Assembly (NCBI GenBank): GCA_013215615.1
Contig: JABSQX010000127.1
Coordinates: forward strand, 1 to 39,264
Direction of reading: 5' to 3'
DNA: 39,264 nt
Source of the DNA: Myxococcales bacterium
GTDB lineage: Bacteria > Myxococcota_A > UBA9160 > SMWR01
Shown piece after piece: positions 23,263 through 31,628 of the stretch. The notes under the pieces are model-generated. The model searched no databases. It saw nothing but the letters and a program-made list of their open reading frames with translations, and was not told the origin of the DNA. Every line of letters begins with the position of its first letter. Within the stretch, counting starts at the first letter, position 1. The position numbers and the translations under genes are program-made.

Positions 23263-24233
23263 AGCCGCTGCGGGTGGGTGTGGCGGGTGTGGGGCACATG
23301 GGGCTGCGCCACGCCGAAAAGGTGAAAGCGCTGGAGGGCGCGGGGTGCGGAGTGTGCCTCGCCGGGGTCGCCGACGTCGATGTGCTGCGTAGCGCCGAGG
23401 TAGCGGGCAGGCTCGGCACCCGCGGCGTCTCCGACCCCGCCGCGCTATTCGGAGAGATCGATGCCCTGGTGGTCGCCGTGCCGACTGTCCATCACCACGC
23501 GGTGACGAGCGGGGCTCTGGCGGCCGGTGTGGACGTGCTGGTCGAAAAGCCCATCACCGCCAGGCTCGAGGAGGCGGAGGACCTGGTGGCTGCGGCCCGG
23601 GCCGCTGGGCGGATCCTCCACGTGGGCCACCAGGAATGGTTCAACGCCGCCATGCGCTCGGTGGAAGAGAGCGTACAGGCGCCACGCTTCGCGGAGATCC
23701 ACCGGATGGGCCCCTTTCCGGACCGCAGTGACGACGTCGACGTGGTGCTGGATTTGATGATCCACGACATCGAAATCCTCCAGGGACTGCTGGGCGCAGA
23801 GCCCGACCGCGTGGAGGCGGTGGGGGTACCGGTGCTCACCGATCTGGTCGACATCGCGAATGCCAGACTTTCCTTTGGCTCGCGTTGCGTCGCGAATCTC
23901 ACGGCCAGTCGCGTGTCCGTGCAGCCCATGCGGCGTTTCCGTCTGTTCCAGCGAGACGCCTACGTGACCATAGACTTCCTCGAGCAGAGGTCGGCGGTGT
24001 TTCGCCGCCGCAGCGCAGCGGCCGGCGAGAAGCCCGAGATCGAAGTCCAGGAGTTCAAGGGCGAGCGCGCGGACACGCTTCTCGCGCAACTAGAGGTCTT
24101 CCTCGCGGCGGTGCGCCGTCAGGGATCCGAGCGGGAACTCGGCCGCGTTGTGACCGCGGAGGCGGCCACCGCAGCGCTGCGTACGGCCCGCCGCGTCATC
24201 GAGGCCATGCCGCCGCTCGACGAGAGCCCATGA
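23259..24233 (+). CDS. Gfo/Idh/MocA-family NAD(P)-dependent oxidoreductase
   Basis: A 324-residue dehydrogenase. The N-terminal Rossmann fold begins VGVAGVGHMGLRHAE (GxGxxG at about 10-15), followed by VAVPTVHHHAVTSGALAAGVD and the family VLVEKPI (Glu-Lys-Pro at 96-98). The C-terminal substrate domain carries DLMIHDIEIL (His169, Asp170), the usual catalytic region. The GTG start overlaps the lpxI stop and the stop overlaps lpxB, so it is embedded in the lipid A operon. GnnA of Acidithiobacillus and Leptospira, which oxidises UDP-GlcNAc on the way to 3-amino lipid A, belongs to this family and has similar neighbours. No GnnB-type aminotransferase is present in the window, so that role is only a hypothesis. 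Confidence 0.88.
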   Translation: MKPLRVGVAGVGHMGLRHAEKVKALEGAGCGVCLAGVADVDVLRSAEVAGRLGTRGVSDPAALFGEIDALVVAVPTVHHHAVTSGALAAGVDVLVEKPITARLEEAEDLVAAARAAGRILHVGHQEWFNAAMRSVEESVQAPRFAEIHRMGPFPDRSDDVDVVLDLMIHDIEILQGLLGAEPDRVEAVGVPVLTDLVDIANARLSFGSRCVANLTASRVSVQPMRRFRLFQRDAYVTIDFLEQRSAVFRRRSAAAGEKPEIEVQEFKGERADTLLAQLEVFLAAVRRQGSERELGRVVTAEAATAALRTARRVIEAMPPLDESP

Positions 24234-25387
24234 GCACCGTATTGCTCTCGGTGGGCGATGTCTCCGGGGACGCCTACGCGGGCGACTTCGTGGGGGAGCT
24301 TCGCGCGCTGCTGCCGGACACCCGCTTTCTCGGAATGGGCGGGCGCGCGATGCGGGACGCCGGCGTCGAACTATTGGTCGACCAGCGCGAGTTGGCGACC
24401 AGCGGCCTCTTCGAGCTGCTACCGGACCTGCATCGCATCGTGGCGGCCTGGCGCCGCATGGCGGCGGCGCTGCACTCGCAGCGACCTGATCTGGTGGTGC
24501 TGGTGGATTCCTCGGGATTCAATCTTCCCTTCGCCCGCCGTGCCTTCCGCCGGGGTGTTCCGACCTTCTATTACGTCTCGCCGCAGGTCTGGGGCTGGCG
24601 CTCCGGGCGGATCCGGAAGCTCGCCCGGGTGGTCGCAAAGCTGGCGGTGATCTTCCCCTTCGAACTCGAGGTCTACGCGGGCAGCGGTCTGTCCGTGGAA
24701 TACGTGGGTCATCCCCTGGTGGAGCGGCTGGAAGCAAGACGACTGGACCGGGCGGCTGCACGGCGGCGGCTGGGGATCTCCGAGCACGCGCGGGTGGTGA
24801 CGCTCCTGCCGGGCAGCCGGCGTGGGGAACTGCGTCATATTCTGCCCTTGCACCTCGAGGTGGCGCGGGTCCTGCACGCCAGGGATCCTCGCATCCACTT
24901 CCTGTTGCCGCGGGCTGCTTCCGTGGAGCCCCTGACCCTGGAGACGGGCTTGAGAGACGCTGCACTCCCCTCGTTGCTTGGCTTGGACGTGCTGGATGGG
25001 CGCAGCCACGAGGCGTTGTGTGCGGCCGACGCGGTGCTCGCGAAGCCGGGCACTTCGACGCTCGAGGCCACCCTGTTGGAACGCCCGTTGGTGGTGGCGG
25101 CCCGCAGCAGTCGTCTCACCGCGGCCCTGTTGCGTCGCCTGGTGGCATTGGACTCCTTCACCATGCCGAATCTGCTCGCCGGGGAAGCGGTCGTCCCCGA
25201 GTTTCTCCAGGAAGAGGCCCGGCCCGAGCGCGTGGCGGACGCGGTCCAGCAGATCCTCGAGCCCGGCGGTGCGGAACGGCAGCGCCTGCGCTTGCAGGGC
25301 GTGCGCGACGGCCTGAGCGCGGGCGGAGCCGCGCGTCGCGCCGCGGCCATTGCGGCGGAGATGTTGAGTGAACGTCTGGCGTCATAG
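24230..25387 (+). CDS. lpxB: Lipid-A-disaccharide synthase LpxB
   Basis: A 385-residue GT19 glycosyltransferase that joins lipid X and UDP-diacylglucosamine into the lipid A disaccharide. Motifs: SVGDVSGDAYAG at residues 7-18 (family form GEASGD, so the usual Glu is Asp here), the catalytic Asp in LVVLVDSSGFNLPFAR (Asp93), FYYVSPQVWGWRSGRI, YVGHPLVE, the LLPGSRRGE loop and AVLAKPGTSTLEATLLERPLVV in the nucleotide-binding half. Length fits the family (about 380). ATG 24230 overlaps the previous stop (ATGA). Its last 20 bases overlap waaA, which probably couples the two. Confidence 0.95.
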   Translation: MSTVLLSVGDVSGDAYAGDFVGELRALLPDTRFLGMGGRAMRDAGVELLVDQRELATSGLFELLPDLHRIVAAWRRMAAALHSQRPDLVVLVDSSGFNLPFARRAFRRGVPTFYYVSPQVWGWRSGRIRKLARVVAKLAVIFPFELEVYAGSGLSVEYVGHPLVERLEARRLDRAAARRRLGISEHARVVTLLPGSRRGELRHILPLHLEVARVLHARDPRIHFLLPRAASVEPLTLETGLRDAALPSLLGLDVLDGRSHEALCAADAVLAKPGTSTLEATLLERPLVVAARSSRLTAALLRRLVALDSFTMPNLLAGEAVVPEFLQEEARPERVADAVQQILEPGGAERQRLRLQGVRDGLSAGGAARRAAAIAAEMLSERLAS

Positions 25388-26624
25388 TGGGGCGCTGCTC
25401 TCGGCGGGACTGCTGGCACCGCTGGGAGCTGCGGCGCTTGCCCTGCGTCCGGACTGGCGAGTGGGCTGGCGGGAGCGACTGGGTGCGGGCGCGCGTCCCG
25501 ACGCGGGTGCGATCTGGGTCCACGGCGCGAGCGTGGGCGAGATCCTGGCGGCCTCCCGGCTCATCGACCGCCTGCTGGGTGCCGGGCACCGGGTGACGGC
25601 TTCGACCTGGACGGCGAGTGGCAGGGAGGTGATGCGCCGGGCGCGTCCCGAGATCCCCTGCTGTCTCGCGCCCCTCGACCACCCCTGGTGCGTGGAGGCC
25701 GCGCTGCGGCGCGTTCGTCCCGCTGCCCTGGTGCTCATCGAGACGGAACTCTGGCCCAGTTGGATCGCCGCTGCGCGGCGCCAGGGGATTCCCGTGGTGC
25801 TGGTTTCGGGGCGCCTCTCGGATCGCTCTTTCCCCCGCTACCGGCGCCTGGGAACGCTCGTAGGGACGCCCCTGCGTCGGCTCTACGCCATTGGCTCGCG
25901 CACCGAGGCGGATCGCGAGCGATTCGTCGCGCTGGGCGCGGACCCGACGCGCACCCACGTCACCGGCGACCTGAAGCTCGAGGCCGACGCGAAGCCCCCG
26001 CCGCTGCCGGCAGACCTTGCTGCGCTGCTCGCTGAGGTGCCCCTGCTGGTGGCGGGCAGCACACACCCGGGGGAGGAGGCGGCCGCATTGGCCGCGCTCG
26101 TCGAGGTCGAGCGCGCGGGGTGGGCGGCGGCCTTGGTACTGGCGCCGCGGCACGTCGAACGTGCGCAGGAGGTGGCGGCCCTCGCGCGCGGCGCGGGCCG
26201 TCGCGTGCGTGTTCGTTCGAAGCCTGGCACCGGGCCGCTGCAGGCCGGCGAGGTGCTGCTGGTCGACACGCTGGGAGAACTCGCAGCTCTCTACAGCCAT
26301 GCAGACGTGGCCTTCGTGGGCGGAAGCCTGGCACCCGTGGGGGGCCACAATCTCCTCGAGCCCGTGCAGTCGCGGCGCCCGGTGCTCTTCGGTCCCCACA
26401 CGGGCTCGGTGAAGCACGTGGCCAGTTTGCTGGAGGCCTGTGGGGCGGGGCGACGGCTGTCGGAAGCGGGAGACTTCGGGGAAGCCGCCCTGGAGCTGTT
26501 GCGGGAACCGGAACTGGCGCGATCACGCGGCGAGGCGGGCTACCGGGCGCTGGCTGCACACCGCGGCAGCGCCGACCGGGCCGCCGCCCTGGTGCTCTCG
26601 GCACTCCAGGACGCGCGGGTCTGA
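25368..26624 (+). CDS. waaA: 3-deoxy-D-manno-octulosonic acid (Kdo) transferase WaaA
   Basis: A 418-residue GT30 membrane-anchored transferase adding Kdo to lipid A precursors on the cytoplasmic face. An N-terminal hydrophobic anchor (SAGLLAPLGAAALAL) is followed by IWVHGASVGEILAA with the catalytic Glu, VTASTWTASGREV, LVLIETELWPSW, the VLVSGRLSDRSFPRYR segment, and in the C-terminal half LVAGSTHPGEE, VLAPRHVERA, YSHADVAFVGGSLAPVGGHNLLEP, the CMP-Kdo-binding end. GTG 25368 lies within lpxB and has GGAG seven or eight bases upstream. Whether it adds one or two Kdo units cannot be told from sequence; a Kdo-kinase-like gene nearby would fit a mono-Kdo enzyme. Confidence 0.95.
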   Translation: MNVWRHSGALLSAGLLAPLGAAALALRPDWRVGWRERLGAGARPDAGAIWVHGASVGEILAASRLIDRLLGAGHRVTASTWTASGREVMRRARPEIPCCLAPLDHPWCVEAALRRVRPAALVLIETELWPSWIAAARRQGIPVVLVSGRLSDRSFPRYRRLGTLVGTPLRRLYAIGSRTEADRERFVALGADPTRTHVTGDLKLEADAKPPPLPADLAALLAEVPLLVAGSTHPGEEAAALAALVEVERAGWAAALVLAPRHVERAQEVAALARGAGRRVRVRSKPGTGPLQAGEVLLVDTLGELAALYSHADVAFVGGSLAPVGGHNLLEPVQSRRPVLFGPHTGSVKHVASLLEACGAGRRLSEAGDFGEAALELLREPELARSRGEAGYRALAAHRGSADRAAALVLSALQDARV

Positions 26625-26634
26625 GGCCGACCCA

Positions 26635-27705
26635 TTGCGTGCGGACTGGCTCTGGAGGCGCGACGAAGGACCCGCTCGCGCCGCGTTGCGAGGGGCACTT
26701 TCGCCGCTGGGCTGGCTCTACGGGGGTGGGGCGGGCCTTCACCGCGGCCTCTATCGCTCCGGGCTGTTGCGCGCCCGAAAACTCGGTGTGGGAGTGGTGA
26801 GCGTCGGCAACTTGGTGGTGGGAGGTACGGGAAAGACGCCGCTGGCGGGATGGGTGGCGTCGGGCCTGCGCGATCGCGGTCTCCGCGTCGCGCTCGCGAG
26901 CCGGGGCTACGCGCGCCGCGACCGCGAGCGGGTGCGAGTCGTCTCCGACGGTCGCCGTGTGCGAGAAACGCTGTCGGTGGCCGGGGACGAACCGCTGCTG
27001 TTGGCCGCGCAGCTACCGGGCGTGCCGGTACTGGTGGGACGCGACCGGGGCCTGCTGGGGCTGCGCGCGCAGGCCGCCTTCGGGATCGACGTGCTGGTAC
27101 TCGACGATGGCTTTCAGCACCATCGCCTGCAACGGGACGTAGAAGTGGTGAGCTTCGACGGCGGCCAGGGTTTCGGGAACGGTCACTGTCTGCCGCTGGG
27201 CCCGCTCCGCGAGTTTCCAGCGGCCCTGTGCGCCGCCCACGCCGTGACGGTCGTGGACGGGCCGTTGCCGGAGGCCGATGAGACCCGCTTGCGTGCCTGC
27301 GCGCCCGATGCCTTGCGCATCGAAGCGCGCCGCCGCCCCGCGTCGCTGCGCGCGTTGGCGGGCGGCGCGGGCGAGGCGCCGGAGAACCTGCGGGACCGGG
27401 ACGTGGGCCTGCTGGCCGGCATCGCGAACCCGTCGGCCTTCCGGCGTACGCTCGAAGCCCTGGGGGCTCGAGTCGTCGCGGAGCGCCGCTTTCCCGATCA
27501 CCACCGCTACCGCGCCTCCGATCTGCGCGGCATCGTGCGGGAGGCGCCGCTCTGGGTGACCACGGAGAAGGACGCATCGAAGCTCCTGCCTCGCTTCGTG
27601 AAGGGCAGTGACGTGCGTGTGCTGAGTATCACCCTCGAGGTGGAGGATGCGTCGCGCGTACTCGACTGGCTCGAGGCCCGGATCGCTCAGCGCGCGAGGC
27701 GATAG
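26635..27705 (+). CDS. lpxK: Tetraacyldisaccharide 4'-kinase LpxK (TTG start)
   Basis: A 356-residue membrane-associated P-loop kinase that phosphorylates the 4' position of the lipid A disaccharide to give lipid IVA. It shows the N-terminal SPLGWLYGGGAGLHRGLY segment, a Walker A in VVSVGNLVVGGTGKTPLAGW, SRGYARR, VAGDEPLLLAAQLPGVPVLVGRDR, VLDDGFQHHRLQRDVEVV, LPLGPLREF, and the C-terminal GIANPSAFRRTLEALG, FPDHHRYRASDL and WVTTEKDASKL. TTG 26635 is chosen: GAGG (26623-26626) is eight bases upstream, it lies ten bases past the waaA stop, and no ATG or GTG gives the family N-terminus. Its 3' end overlaps the opposing kinase gene by 19 bases. Confidence 0.94.
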   Translation: MRADWLWRRDEGPARAALRGALSPLGWLYGGGAGLHRGLYRSGLLRARKLGVGVVSVGNLVVGGTGKTPLAGWVASGLRDRGLRVALASRGYARRDRERVRVVSDGRRVRETLSVAGDEPLLLAAQLPGVPVLVGRDRGLLGLRAQAAFGIDVLVLDDGFQHHRLQRDVEVVSFDGGQGFGNGHCLPLGPLREFPAALCAAHAVTVVDGPLPEADETRLRACAPDALRIEARRRPASLRALAGGAGEAPENLRDRDVGLLAGIANPSAFRRTLEALGARVVAERRFPDHHRYRASDLRGIVREAPLWVTTEKDASKLLPRFVKGSDVRVLSITLEVEDASRVLDWLEARIAQRARR

Positions 27706-28517
27706 CCCAGGCGGTGCCTGCGCAGCGCGCGCAACTCGCGCGGCAGGTTCGCCCATAGCGCGCGGCGAAGCGCACGGTCCCCGCGCGTGTAGGCGGAGAA
27801 GAAGCGAGCCCGAGCCCGCGGCCCCAGAGAGCGCTCGAAGCCGCGCTTTTCCACCGAGCGCTGGAGCCGCATCAGCTCGCGCATGCGCGTAGACGGATCG
27901 GATGGTACGCCTGCGACGGCGCGGTCCAGGTCGATGACGAGAACCCGGGCTTCGGCGCGCGGCCCGCAGAGCAGCAGGTTTCCCAGGTGAAGGTCGGGGT
28001 GCCGGCCTCCCGCGTCGTGGAAATCGCGGATCGCGCTTGCGGCCGCCTCCGCGAAGTTCAGCCGCTCCACCTCCCGTGGGTTGGAGGTGAGGAACGCGAT
28101 CCCGTCGCGGGAGTCCTCGACGTGCAGCGTTCCCACGCAGCCGGCCCAGAACACGCCGGCCACGCGCCAGCCGGCGGCCAACACCGGCTGTGGGACCGGT
28201 GCGGACCGCACGCGGAGCGCGGCAGTGGCACGGAGTTCTGCCTCGGGACGCGCCGTGCCCGCGAGCGCACCGCCCAGGACTTCCCGCAGCCATCCGCCGT
28301 GCCGCACTGCGCGCAGGTGCAACCGGCCCGGGTGTCCGGGCAGCGCTACCACGGCGGTGGCTGCGCGTCCGCTGCCGGCACGGCCGTGCGCGAAGAGCGC
28401 CGCCGCCGCCTCGGGCTCCGGCAGTCCCAGGGCAGCTACGGCCTGCGCAAACTCCTCGGCCACGAGCAGCCGCCGACCCGGTGCGTGGCGCTCGATGAGG
28501 ACCGTCTCCCCCTGCAC
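27687..28517 (-). CDS. Kdo kinase / WaaP-family lipopolysaccharide core kinase
   Basis: A 276-residue protein of the protein-kinase-like LPS kinase family (KdkA, WaaP, InaA). The catalytic loop appears as HPDLHLGNLLL (HxDxxxxN) and the metal-binding equivalent of DFG as VLVIDLDRA. An N-terminal lobe (RLLVAEEF onward) and a WLREVLGGALAGTARPEAEL stretch precede them, and the C-terminal third is Arg-rich, as in inner-leaflet LPS kinases. The likely reaction is phosphorylation of Kdo or heptose in the inner core; which sugar is not decidable here. The start is GTG 28517, three bases after the LptF/G stop, so the two form an operon. It converges on lpxK with a 19-bp overlap of the 3' ends. Confidence 0.85.
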   Translation of the reverse strand: MQGETVLIERHAPGRRLLVAEEFAQAVAALGLPEPEAAAALFAHGRAGSGRAATAVVALPGHPGRLHLRAVRHGGWLREVLGGALAGTARPEAELRATAALRVRSAPVPQPVLAAGWRVAGVFWAGCVGTLHVEDSRDGIAFLTSNPREVERLNFAEAAASAIRDFHDAGGRHPDLHLGNLLLCGPRAEARVLVIDLDRAVAGVPSDPSTRMRELMRLQRSVEKRGFERSLGPRARARFFSAYTRGDRALRRALWANLPRELRALRRHRLGYRLAR

Positions 28518-28520
28518 CGC

Positions 28521-29642
28521 TCAGGCCCCGCGGCGCCAAACGTGGGTGAGGAGCGCGATCCCCAGGGCTGCGTAGAGCGCGTTGGGGAGCCAGGGTGCGA
28601 GCGCGGGGGCGACCGTGCCCTGGTGGACCAGGCTTTCGCTGAAGGTTTGGAGCGCGTAGTAGCCGAAGGCCAGGGCGCCACACCACAGCATCCCGAGGGC
28701 CCGGGCGTTGCGCCGCTGCATCAGGGCGAGCGGCAGGCCCGTCGCGGCGAAGAGCAGGGGCGCGAGGGGGAGCGCCGCGCGGCGGGACAGGTGGACCTCG
28801 TAGCGCAGGGGCTCCGGCTCTCGGTAGGGGCCGGGGTCGCCCGAAGCGACGCGCTGGGCTGTCTCGCGAAGTTTCTCGAGCGTCATTTCCCGGGCGCGTT
28901 CTGAGCGTGTCCCGCCGAGAAGCTGAGAGAGGTCGATCACGTAGTCGAGGGTTTCGAAGGAGATCTGGTGATAGTGCTCGGGGGCTCGTTGGGGAAGTTC
29001 TACGTGGATATCTCCCCGCTGTAGTTCCAGGCGCAGCTCCCGCTTCGCCTCGACGAGCGAGGCCCGCGCGCTTCGGGCGAAGATCGTCATGGGGCGCTGC
29101 GGATTCGTGCGGTCGGAGATCATGACCCCGACCAGGTCGCCCGCTTCGTCCCGGCCGTCCACGAAGAGGGTGCGATTGGCGAGTTGCTCGAAGCGGCCGG
29201 GTTCAAGGGCGGCGCCACGCGTGGCGATGCTCAGCATGGTGGCGTGGACCCCGCGGCGCGCCCGGGGCTCGACTTCCAGGGTGATGGGGTAGAGGAGCGC
29301 GCACAGGGCCAGGGAGAGTGCCAGGATCGGTACGGCCACTCCCGCCATCCCCACACCACAGGCCCGCATGGCGGTGATCTCCGAGTCTGCCGCCATGCGT
29401 CCGATCGCCAACAGGATCCCGAAGAGCAGCGAAATCGGCAGGGCGTAGACACTGAGTAGCGTGGTGAACAGGCCCAGAATCGCGGTCACGTCTGCGAAAG
29501 CGATCCCCGCACCCAATACGTCGTGGAGCCAGCGGAACAGCCGGTTGCCCACGAGGACTGTCGTGATGGCCAGCAGACCCAGCAGCGAGTATCCGGCCAC
29601 CTCGCGCGCGACGTACAGCCACAGGCGACGGGGGGCGCTCAT
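28521..29642 (-). CDS. LPS export permease LptF/LptG family (YjgP/YjgQ)
   Basis: A 373-residue inner-membrane permease; LptF and LptG with the LptB ATPase extract LPS from the inner membrane and push it along the periplasmic bridge. The N-terminus shows RRLWLYVAREVAGYSLLGLLAITTVL, a second segment and LSVYALPISLLFGILLAIGRMAADSEITAMRA without its ends, the family hallmark (usually RLSxDSEIxAMxxxG). A periplasmic jellyroll domain (about 130-265) is followed by three membrane segments (APLLFAATGLPLALMQRR, LWCGALAFGYYALQTFSESL, LPNALYAALGIALL). ATG 29642 is chosen; the open frame continues upstream into the divergent gene but lacks membrane character. LptF and LptG cannot be told apart here; the partner gene and lptB are outside the window. 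Confidence 0.92.
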   Translation of the reverse strand: MSAPRRLWLYVAREVAGYSLLGLLAITTVLVGNRLFRWLHDVLGAGIAFADVTAILGLFTTLLSVYALPISLLFGILLAIGRMAADSEITAMRACGVGMAGVAVPILALSLALCALLYPITLEVEPRARRGVHATMLSIATRGAALEPGRFEQLANRTLFVDGRDEAGDLVGVMISDRTNPQRPMTIFARSARASLVEAKRELRLELQRGDIHVELPQRAPEHYHQISFETLDYVIDLSQLLGGTRSERAREMTLEKLRETAQRVASGDPGPYREPEPLRYEVHLSRRAALPLAPLLFAATGLPLALMQRRNARALGMLWCGALAFGYYALQTFSESLVHQGTVAPALAPWLPNALYAALGIALLTHVWRRGA

Positions 29643-29730
29643 GGCGGGAAAGTATCCGCGGGTGGCGCCGCGCGCATCTGGAAACGCCACGGGGACAGCA
29701 GCGGCAGATCGAGTACCCTCCCCGACCACC
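29643..29730. promoter_or_regulatory. Divergent intergenic region, lptF/G versus heptose kinase
   Basis: This 88-bp gap separates the minus-strand lptF/G start from the plus-strand kinase start and must hold promoters for both directions. I see no confident -10/-35 pair or inverted repeat in it; GATACT (minus strand, 29657-29652) is only a weak -10-like element. Confidence 0.35.
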
Positions 29731-30741
29731 ATGCCGAGACTCGTCCGTCGTCGTATGGAACGAATCATCGATGACTTCGTTCGGCAGCGACTGCTGGTGA
29801 CTGGCGACGTCGTGCTCGACGAGTACGTCTGGGGCGAGGTGGATCGGGTGAGTCCCGAGGCGCCCGTGCCGGTGGTGCGGGTGTGCGACGAGGGCTTGGT
29901 GCCGGGCGGAGCCGCCAACGCGGTGCGCAATGTGGTGGCCCTGGGCGGGGCTGCGGACTGCTGCGCGGTGGTCGGGGACGACCCCTCCGGGCGCCACATT
30001 GCGGAGATGCTGAAGGACATCGGCGTCGATCCACAGGGTCTGGTCGTGGTGAGGGATCGACCCACCACTCGGAAGACCCGGGTGATTGCCAACCGACAGC
30101 AGATCGCACGCTTCGATCGCGAGAGCTTTACGCCGCCTCCCCGGGAGGCTCGGCGCCGCTTGCTGACGGCCATCGAGCGCCGCCTCGGCGACTGCGACGG
30201 GGTCGTCGTGGCGGACTACGGGAAGGGAGTGTTCACGCGCTCCATGGCGAGTGCGCTGATGCGCCGTTGTAAAGAAGCGGGGGTCCCCGTGGCCGTGGAC
30301 CCCAAGCAGCAGCTGGCGGGCTTCGAGGGCGCGGCGCTCCTCAAGCCGAACTTGCGCGAGACGGAGTCGCTTGCTGGGCTGCGGATCGATGGACACGACG
30401 ATCTGATCCGTGCGGGCGGGCGCCTGCGTCGCCGTTCGCGTGCCGAAGCCGTGGTGGTCACCCGGGGTGGTGACGGGATGACACTCTTCTCGGGCAATGC
30501 GGATCCGCTGGACGTTCCCGCCGTGGCCCGGGAGGTCTTCGACGTCCAGGGTGCGGGCGATACCGCGATCGCCGCCCTGGCCCTCGCACAGCGAGCGGGA
30601 GCGACACTCCACGAGGCAGCGGTGATCGCCAACGCCGCCGCCAGCGTGGTGGTCGGTAAGGTGGGGACGGCCACCGCCAGCGCCGCGGAGGTCAAGGCGG
30701 CGTTGCCCGCAGCCCTCGACGCGTCTCGGAGTGGCTCGTGA
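29731..30741 (+). CDS. hldA: D-glycero-beta-D-manno-heptose-7-phosphate kinase (HldA/RfaE domain I)
   Basis: A 336-residue PfkB/ribokinase-type sugar kinase matching RfaE domain I, which makes heptose 1,7-bisphosphate for the LPS inner core. Seen are LLVTGDVVLDEYVWGEVDRVSPEAPVPVV without its first residues, GGAANAVRNVVALGG, TTRKTRVIANRQQIARFDRE, VVADYGKGVFT, VAVDPKQ, LKPNLRET, VTRGGDGMTLF and the nucleotide-binding signature DVQGAGDTAIAALALA with the catalytic Asp in GAGD. Only the kinase is present; the nucleotidyltransferase half of HldE is missing, so a separate HldC is expected elsewhere. ATG 29731 is taken, with ATG 29755 as an alternative. It overlaps yicC by four bases. Confidence 0.9.
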   Translation: MPRLVRRRMERIIDDFVRQRLLVTGDVVLDEYVWGEVDRVSPEAPVPVVRVCDEGLVPGGAANAVRNVVALGGAADCCAVVGDDPSGRHIAEMLKDIGVDPQGLVVVRDRPTTRKTRVIANRQQIARFDRESFTPPPREARRRLLTAIERRLGDCDGVVVADYGKGVFTRSMASALMRRCKEAGVPVAVDPKQQLAGFEGAALLKPNLRETESLAGLRIDGHDDLIRAGGRLRRRSRAEAVVVTRGGDGMTLFSGNADPLDVPAVAREVFDVQGAGDTAIAALALAQRAGATLHEAAVIANAAASVVVGKVGTATASAAEVKAALPAALDASRSGS

Positions 30742-31628
30742 TCCAGAGCATGACGGGCTTCGGAAACGCTTCCTTCCGCGTGCAGGGATCGAACTACCGG
30801 ATCGAGATCCGATCCGTGAACCACCGCCACTTGGACGTGCGAGCCCGTTTCCCGCGCGCATTGGGTTTCCTCGAAGCGGATGTGCGTGCCCGCATCGCCG
30901 AGCACTTCGAGCGGGGGAAGTTCGACCTCAACGTATTCTCGGCTCCGGACTCCCCGGAGCGCCTGCAAGTGGGCGTGGACCTCGAGGCGGTGCGCAGCTA
31001 CATGAAGGCCGGGGAAACGCTCGCGCAGGAGCAGGGTGTGCCGGGCCAGCTCGAGCTTTCCGACCTGATCGGTCTGCCGGGCGTGGCCACCGCGACCGAG
31101 AGGGCCTTTGCTCCCGACGAGTTGCAGGAGGACTGGCCCGCGGCCTTGGAGGCCAGCCTCGGCAGCCTTGCCGAAATGCGTGGCCGCGAGGGCGCGGCTC
31201 TGGACCGGGATCTGCGTGCGCGCCTCGGAACGGTTGTGGAGGTGTGCGATGCACTGGAGGAACGCGGAGAGGAAGTCGCCAAGTCGCTGCGAGAGCGCCT
31301 CGAGCGCCGCGCGCGGCAAATCGAAGCAGAGAGCGGCCGCCTCGACGAGGCGCGTCTGCACCAGGAGGTGGTGTACTACGCGGACCGCTCCGATTTCACC
31401 GAGGAGATCGTGCGCCTGCGCAGCCACGTCGAGCAGTTCCGTGAGGCGCTGGATGCGGGAGGCTCCGGAGTGCCCACGGGCCGTCGGCTCGACTTCCTGT
31501 TGCAGGAATTCTTCCGCGAGGCCAATACCGTGGGCTCCAAGGGAGCCGACGCCCCCATCTCCCACCTGGTCGTCGACCTCAAGACCGAACTCGACCGACT
31601 CCGCGAGCAGGTGCAGAACGTTGAGTAA
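30738..31628 (+). CDS. yicC: YicC family endoribonuclease
   Basis: A 296-residue YicC/YloC-type protein, a family shown in E. coli to act as an endoribonuclease in RNA turnover. The N-terminus IQSMTGFGNASF is the classic signature, followed by IEIRSVNHRHLDVRARFPR, a long helical middle (about 90-220), and the conserved C-terminal block (LHQEVVYYADRSDFTEEIVRLRSH without its first residues, GRRLDFLLQEFFREANTVGSK and LVVDLKTELDRLREQVQNVE, each a family hallmark). Length fits (about 290). The GTG start has GGAG six bases before it and lies in the hldA stop. It overlaps the next small gene by eight bases, in the conserved order yicC-remA-gmk. Confidence 0.94.
   Translation: MIQSMTGFGNASFRVQGSNYRIEIRSVNHRHLDVRARFPRALGFLEADVRARIAEHFERGKFDLNVFSAPDSPERLQVGVDLEAVRSYMKAGETLAQEQGVPGQLELSDLIGLPGVATATERAFAPDELQEDWPAALEASLGSLAEMRGREGAALDRDLRARLGTVVEVCDALEERGEEVAKSLRERLERRARQIEAESGRLDEARLHQEVVYYADRSDFTEEIVRLRSHVEQFREALDAGGSGVPTGRRLDFLLQEFFREANTVGSKGADAPISHLVVDLKTELDRLREQVQNVE

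Noticed and set aside
21000-23312. 770-codon minus-strand frame opposite skp, lpxA and lpxI
   Set aside because: Antisense to three conserved genes; no motifs, and composition typical of the complement of GC-rich coding DNA.
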